This document shows, in pieces, positions 33,062-37,044 of a stretch of DNA of 37,044 nt. The stretch spans positions 1 through 37,044 of the forward strand of contig CAMATN010000040.1 of assembly GCA_945861155.1 (NCBI GenBank). The letters run 5' to 3'. Numbering within the stretch: the stretch's first letter is position 1; the number at the start of each line of letters is the position of its first letter. The DNA is from Rhizobium sp. Q54 (lineage in GTDB: Bacteria > Pseudomonadota > Alphaproteobacteria > ATCC43930 > CGMCC-115725). The notes under the pieces are model-generated. The model was not told where the DNA came from. It did no database searches and saw only the letters and a program-made list of their open reading frames with translations. The position numbers were made by a program, and so were the translations under genes.

Positions 33062-34642
33062 ATGACATCGCTCGCGATCGGACGCTTGCGTCCGGGATTT
33101 GTCGGTTCGCTGCTCGCCGCCATTCTGGTGTTCGGCGTTGCCGCTCCCGCCGTCGCGCAATCCGCCGCCCGGAAGGAGCCGCAGAAGGACCCGGCCGGGC
33201 GCGCCGTGATGGCGTGGCACGTCACGACGTCGCCGGCCTGGTTCGACCCGTCGACCGTGCCGCCGCAGATCACGCCGTTCGGCATGCTCTACGCGATCCA
33301 CGACGCGCTGGTGCGCCCCTATCCCGGCCACAAGATGGGTCCGAGCCTCGCCGAATCCTGGCAGGAGAGCGAAGATGGCCTGACCTATGAGTTCAAGCTG
33401 CGCCCGGGGTTGAAGTTTCACAACGGCGATCCGATCACGACCGAAGACGTAAAATTCAGCTACGAGCGGTACAAGGGAACCGGGGCGAGCGTCATCAAGG
33501 AACACATTCGCGAGGTCGAGATCGTCGATCCGCTGGTCGTGCGCTTTCACCTGAAGGCGCCGTGGCCCGATTTCATGACGTTCTTCGGCACCACCGCCAG
33601 CGCGGTCGGGATCGTCGTGCCGAAGAATTACCTGAATCAGGTCGGCGACGACGCCTTCAAGAAGGCACCGATCGGCGCCGGCCCCTACAAATTCGTCAGC
33701 ACGAAGCCCGGCATCGAGGTCGTGCTGGAGGCATTCCCCGGCTATTGGCGGCGCGTGCCGAACGTCAAGACGCTGGTGATGCGCAGCGTCCCCGAAGCCA
33801 CCACCCGCGCGCTGATGCTGAAGACCGGCGAAGCCGACATCGCCTTCGCGCTCGACGGCACCGACGCCGAGGGCATCAAGAACGACCCGAACCTCAAGGT
33901 CGTGGCCAGCAAGCATGCCTCGATCTTCTGGCTCGAATTCACCGAGCAGTGGGACCCCAAATCGCCGTTCCACGACAAGCGGGTGCGCCAGGCAGTGAAT
34001 TACGCGCTCGACCGCCAGAAGATCAACGAGGTCGGGTGCCTCGGCTTCTGCCCGCCGGCGGGGGTCATCGTTCCGCGGGTCATGGAATACGCCCTGCAAG
34101 TCGAGCCGCACCCCTACGACCCGAAGAAAGCCAAGGAATTGCTGGCCGAAGCCGGGTACCCGAACGGTTTCGACGCCGGCGAGTTTACGCCCAACCCCGG
34201 CTTTCCGACCGTCGCCGAAGCGCTGATGAACTACCTGAACGCGGCTGGCATCCGGGTCAAGATGCGGCAGATGGAGCGCGCGACGTTTTACGCGAACTGG
34301 CAGGAAAAGAAGGTGCGCGGGATCTTGATGATCGGAGCCGGCAATTCCGGCAACGCCGCGAGCCGGGTGGAGACGTTCATCCAGTCGAAAGGCGCCTTTG
34401 CCTATGGCGGCCATCCCGATATCGACGAGCTCTACAAGCAACAGGCAGGCGAGCGCGACCGCGCCAAGCGCGAGGCGACCTTGAACAAGATCCAGCAGCT
34501 GACGATCGACCGCGTGATGTACGCGCCGGTCATGGATTTGCGGGCGCTGATGGGCATCGGTCCGCGCGTGACGAAACACACGATCACCGATGTCTGGATG
34601 AGCCCGTTCCCCTCCTACGAAGACATGGAAATCAAGGATTAG
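33062..34642 (+). CDS. ABC transporter substrate-binding protein, family 5
   Basis: 526 aa from ATG 33062 with GGGGAGGGG upstream. Sec signal about 1-33 (GSLLAAILVFGVAAPAVA, cleaved before QSAA). The SBP_bac_5 domain follows: PSLAESWQESEDGLTYEFKLRPGLKFHNGDPITTEDVKFSYER is the family signature, then FHDKRVRQAVNYALDRQKI and PYDPKKAKELLAEAGYPNGF. It should bind a peptide, opine or other compound in the periplasm. No permease or ATPase genes follow in the window. The next gene starts 13 nt later (HMG-CoA-lyase-like), so they are likely one transcript; the binding protein may serve that pathway's substrate. Confidence 0.92.
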   Translation: MTSLAIGRLRPGFVGSLLAAILVFGVAAPAVAQSAARKEPQKDPAGRAVMAWHVTTSPAWFDPSTVPPQITPFGMLYAIHDALVRPYPGHKMGPSLAESWQESEDGLTYEFKLRPGLKFHNGDPITTEDVKFSYERYKGTGASVIKEHIREVEIVDPLVVRFHLKAPWPDFMTFFGTTASAVGIVVPKNYLNQVGDDAFKKAPIGAGPYKFVSTKPGIEVVLEAFPGYWRRVPNVKTLVMRSVPEATTRALMLKTGEADIAFALDGTDAEGIKNDPNLKVVASKHASIFWLEFTEQWDPKSPFHDKRVRQAVNYALDRQKINEVGCLGFCPPAGVIVPRVMEYALQVEPHPYDPKKAKELLAEAGYPNGFDAGEFTPNPGFPTVAEALMNYLNAAGIRVKMRQMERATFYANWQEKKVRGILMIGAGNSGNAASRVETFIQSKGAFAYGGHPDIDELYKQQAGERDRAKREATLNKIQQLTIDRVMYAPVMDLRALMGIGPRVTKHTITDVWMSPFPSYEDMEIKD

Positions 34643-34655
34643 AAGGGACTGAGCG

Positions 34656-35618
34656 ATGACCGATCTTCCCAAGCACGTCGAGATCCACGAGGAAGGCCCA
34701 CGCGAGGGCTTTCAGATCGAGCCCGGCCCGATCAGCACCGCAGACAAGATCCGGGTGATCGAGGCGCTGGCCGAGACCGGCCTCTCGCACATCCAGGCCT
34801 GCTCGTTCGTCAGCCCGCGCATCGTGCCGGGCTGGGCCGACGCCGAGGACGTCGTCGCCGGGTTCACCCCGAAGGAGGGCGTCGACTACACCGCGTTGTG
34901 GTTCAACGCGAGCGGGCTCAACCGGGCGCTCGTCTTCCGCAACAAGCTGTCGATCACCGGCTCGATCGCGCTGTGCGCTTCCGACGCCTTCACCCAGAAG
35001 AACCTGCATCGCTCCCATGCCGACAATGTCGAGGCGATGAAGAAGCAGACCGCGCTGCATCTCGAAAACAACGTGGCCGTGCCGCGGATCGGCGTGATGG
35101 CGGCGTTCGGCTGCAACTACCAGGGCGATGTCGCGCCGGCCGAGGTCATCCGCACGCTCGAAGACGGGCTCGCGATCGCCGCCGAGGCCGGCGCCGAGAT
35201 CAAGTATTTCTCGCTGGCGGACACGATGGGCTGGGCGACGCCGATGCGCATCGAGCGCGGCATCGGCGAAGTCCGCAGCCGCTGGCCCGACATGAAGATC
35301 GCGCTGCATTTGCACGACACGCGCGGCCTCGCGATCGCCAACGCGCACGCCGCGTTGAAGCTCGGCGTGACGCAATTCGATTCGACCGTCGGCGGGCTCG
35401 GCGGCTGTCCGTTCGCCGGGCAACCGCTGGCGGCCGGCAACATCTGCACCGAGGAATTGGTGCTGCTGTGCGAGGAGATGGGCATCGACACCGGCATCGA
35501 TCTCGACGCGCTGATCGAGGTCGGCCGCATGGCGGAAGTGATCGTCGGCCATGTCCTGCCGAGCGAACTGGTCCACGCCGGCAGCCTCGACGCCTTCCGC
35601 CGCAAGGCCGCCGCCTAA
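34656..35618 (+). CDS. HMG-CoA lyase-like (HMGL family) TIM-barrel enzyme
   Basis: 320 aa from ATG 34656. Family motifs: HVEIHEEGPREGFQIE (normally EVGPRDGLQNE), GLSHIQACSFVSPRIVPG, FGCNYQGDVAP, FSLADTMGWATP, IALHLHDTRGLAIANA with metal His208 and His210, and VGGLGGCPFAGQPLAAGNICTEELV with Cys241 and Asn252. The Asp after Arg (Asp42 in human HMGCL, a metal ligand) is Glu17 here, while Arg16 is kept. I recall this EEGPREGFQ variant as a separate HMGL-like branch often near CoA-transferases. It would split a 3-hydroxyacyl-CoA into acetyl-CoA or similar and a keto acid; the exact substrate is unknown. Co-transcribed with the solute-binding gene (13 nt). Confidence 0.88.
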   Translation: MTDLPKHVEIHEEGPREGFQIEPGPISTADKIRVIEALAETGLSHIQACSFVSPRIVPGWADAEDVVAGFTPKEGVDYTALWFNASGLNRALVFRNKLSITGSIALCASDAFTQKNLHRSHADNVEAMKKQTALHLENNVAVPRIGVMAAFGCNYQGDVAPAEVIRTLEDGLAIAAEAGAEIKYFSLADTMGWATPMRIERGIGEVRSRWPDMKIALHLHDTRGLAIANAHAALKLGVTQFDSTVGGLGGCPFAGQPLAAGNICTEELVLLCEEMGIDTGIDLDALIEVGRMAEVIVGHVLPSELVHAGSLDAFRRKAAA

Positions 35619-35639
35619 GGGATTGGCTCCCGCGCGGTT

Positions 35640-35764
35640 CGTCCTTCGAGACGGCGTGCTCCGCACGCCTCCTCAGGATGACGTAAGTCTTTAATGCCAC
35701 ACACAAATACCCGTCATCCTGAGGAGCGCTGCCGGCGGATGCCGGAAGCGCGTCTCGAAGGACG
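35640..35764. repeat. Dispersed inverted-repeat element (CGTCCTTCGAGACG type)
   Basis: Two nested stem pairs: the outer CGTCCTTCGAGACG at 35640-35653 with CGTCTCGAAGGACG at 35751-35764 is a perfect 14-bp pair, and the inner CTCCTCAGGATGACG at about 35669-35683 with CGTCATCCTGAGGAG at 35712-35726 is a perfect 15-bp pair. The loop between (35684-35711) is AT-rich. It has MITE-like architecture, but no target duplication was established. It lies in the 182-bp gap between the lyase-like and CoA-transferase genes. Confidence 0.85.
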
Positions 35765-35800
35765 CAAGATGCTGATGCAGCATTCCGTTCAGGCAAGCTA

Positions 35801-37003
35801 ATGGCGGCAACCCCGCTTGCCGGCCTCAGGGTCCTGGAGTTCACCCATACGGTGATGGGTCCGACCGCCGGGCTGATCTTCGCCGAACTCGGCGCCGACG
35901 TGGTCAAAATCGAGCCGGCGCCGCACGGCGATCACACCAGAGGGCTCGGCGGGTTCGGGGCCGGGTTTTTCGCCGCCTTTAACCGCAACAAACGCAGCCT
36001 CGCGGTCGATCTGAAGCGGCCCGAGGGGCGGACGGTAATCCACCGCCTGGTCCCCACGACCGATGTCGTGATCGAGAATTTCGGCCCCGGCACGATGGAG
36101 CGACTCGGCTGCGGCTATGAGCAATTGGCGCCGATCAACCCGCGCCTCGTCTATCTCGCGCTGAAGGGTTACCTCGCCGGCCCCTACGAGCACCGCCCGG
36201 CATTGGACGAAGTCGTCCAGTTCCAGGCCGGGCTCGCGTTCATGACCGGTCCGGTGGGTCAGCCGCTGCGCGCCGGCGCCTCGGTCATCGACATCATGGG
36301 CGCGGTGTTCGGCGTCGTCGCCGCGCAGGCCGCGCTGCGCGAGCGCGAGACCACCGGAAGCGGCCAGCGCGTGTCGAGCGCGCTGTTCGAAAGCGCCGCG
36401 TTCCTGATGAGCACGCACATGGCCGGCATGGCGGCAACCGGGCTCGACGCGCGGCCGATGCCGGCGCGGCGCGGCGCCTGGGCGATCTACGAGGTGTTCG
36501 CCGCATCGGGCGGCGGGCAGCTCTTCATCGGCGTCACCAGCGACCAGCAATGGGTCCGGTTTGTCGACGAGTTCGGCCTGGAGGAGCTGGCGGCCGACCC
36601 TCGCCTTAGCACCAACGTCATGCGCCTGGCCGAACGCGCGTGGCTGATCCCGGCCTTGCAGGAGATCCTCGGCAAACTCCCGCAGACCGAAATCGAGCGG
36701 CGCTGCGAGCGCGCCAACGTGTCGTGGGCGCCGGTCGGTCAGCCCGGAGACCTGTTCGCCGATCCGCATCTGCTGGCGACCGGCGGGCTGGTCGACGTGC
36801 TGGTGTCGCGCTTCGGCGGCGGCGACGGCAAGATCGCCGGGTTGCCGGCGCTGCCGATCGAGTTCGGCGCCGACCACCGCCGCCCCGGCCTCTACCGCCA
36901 GCCGCCCCGCATCGGCGAGCACAATGCGGAGGTGCTCGCCGAGGCGGGTTTCTCAGCCGCCGAGATAGCCGCTCTCGCCGGTTCCGGGGTGATCGCCTCG
37001 TAG
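35801..37003 (+). CDS. CaiB/BaiF family CoA-transferase
   Basis: 400 aa, complete, from ATG 35801. Family III CoA-transferase: LAGLRVLEFTHTVMGPTAGLIFAELGADVVKIEPA is the N-terminal nucleotide-like fold, NRNKRSLAVDLKRPEGR follows, then DVVIENFGPGTMERLGCGYEQL. The catalytic Asp136 is in RPALDEVVQ. MRLAERAWLIPALQEIL and CERANVSWAPVGQPGDLFADPHL match the C-terminal region. It moves CoA between small acids (acyl-CoA donor to acid acceptor) and would generate the CoA thioester that the neighbouring HMGL-like enzyme could cleave. It is separated from that gene by the inverted-repeat element, so co-expression is likely but not certain. Confidence 0.93.
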   Translation: MAATPLAGLRVLEFTHTVMGPTAGLIFAELGADVVKIEPAPHGDHTRGLGGFGAGFFAAFNRNKRSLAVDLKRPEGRTVIHRLVPTTDVVIENFGPGTMERLGCGYEQLAPINPRLVYLALKGYLAGPYEHRPALDEVVQFQAGLAFMTGPVGQPLRAGASVIDIMGAVFGVVAAQAALRERETTGSGQRVSSALFESAAFLMSTHMAGMAATGLDARPMPARRGAWAIYEVFAASGGGQLFIGVTSDQQWVRFVDEFGLEELAADPRLSTNVMRLAERAWLIPALQEILGKLPQTEIERRCERANVSWAPVGQPGDLFADPHLLATGGLVDVLVSRFGGGDGKIAGLPALPIEFGADHRRPGLYRQPPRIGEHNAEVLAEAGFSAAEIAALAGSGVIAS

Positions 37004-37029
37004 GGCGGAAAAGCGCAGCGCATTCCGCC
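37004..37029. repeat. Short palindromic element downstream of the CoA-transferase
   Basis: GGCGGAA (37004-37010) and TTCCGCC (37023-37029) pair perfectly across a 12-nt loop. There is no T-run, so a standard rho-independent terminator is unlikely. From memory, GGCGGAA...GCGCATTCCGCC palindromes are widespread REP-like elements. It begins right after the CoA-transferase stop and the window ends 15 bp later. Confidence 0.6.
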
Positions 37030-37044
37030 GCTTAGCCCGGCTCG

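Noticed and set aside
37004-37029. Rho-independent terminator of the CoA-transferase gene
   Set aside because: The stem has no following T-run and its sequence looks like a dispersed palindrome.

Overview
The window is GC-rich and densely coded, and its conserved blocks point to an alphaproteobacterium. Three gene orders support this: prs-rplY-pth-ychF; rpmF-plsX-fabH-ihfA-merR followed by a Pro tRNA; and bamE divergent from a CBP3-type cytochrome bc1 chaperone plus a DUF177 (YceD-like) gene. Gene content suggests a Rhodospirillales- or Rhizobiales-like genome, but the species cannot be named from sequence reading alone.

Layout. 1-4.1 kb: the start of an exported DUF882/M15 peptidase (cut by the left edge), a GAF-GAF-PAS class III adenylate cyclase, and a minus-strand methyltransferase-thioesterase pair convergent with it. 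4.3-8.0 kb: housekeeping block prs, rplY, pth, ychF, with two palindromic repeat elements before ychF. 8.0-13.7 kb: a selenocysteine/selenophosphate operon, NDH-selD fusion then selA then selB, each junction a 4-nt overlap. 13.8-15.3 kb: trxA, a NodB-type deacetylase and tRNA-Pro(GGG). 15.4-19.9 kb: a minus-strand block for respiratory-chain assembly, ribosome (L32), phospholipid/fatty-acid initiation (PlsX, FabH), IHF-alpha and a MerR regulator. 20-21 kb: bamE and a small lipoprotein. 21.2-25.6 kb: metabolic genes (ketopantoate-reductase-like, oxaloacetate-decarboxylase-like, YdhR-like, mandelate-racemase-like) and a proline-rich exported protein. 25.6-30.1 kb: an accessory zone with a Phd/PIN toxin-antitoxin pair, an orphan HTH antitoxin-like gene, a lone molybdopterin large subunit and a VapBC pair. 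30.3-37.0 kb: a TibC-like heptosyltransferase, an MFS transporter, a family-5 solute-binding protein, an HMG-CoA-lyase-like enzyme and a CaiB/BaiF CoA-transferase. The last four probably belong to one catabolic theme, uptake followed by CoA activation and C-C cleavage.

Two patterns run across genes. First, tandem repeats with a unit of exactly 15 bp occur at five places, four of them in-frame in unrelated proteins (DQLPT, GAPIP, NRDSV and DKPNG types). Second, at least six kinds of long imperfect palindromes sit in intergenic gaps, and one kind occurs twice. I see no IS element, prophage, CRISPR array or rRNA.

No clearly new multi-gene system was found. The most promising leads are the 15-bp repeat pattern, the heptosyltransferase without a visible autotransporter substrate, the SelD fusion operon, the Asp-to-Glu change in the HMG-CoA-lyase-like enzyme, and the 83-bp ihfA/merR overlap.
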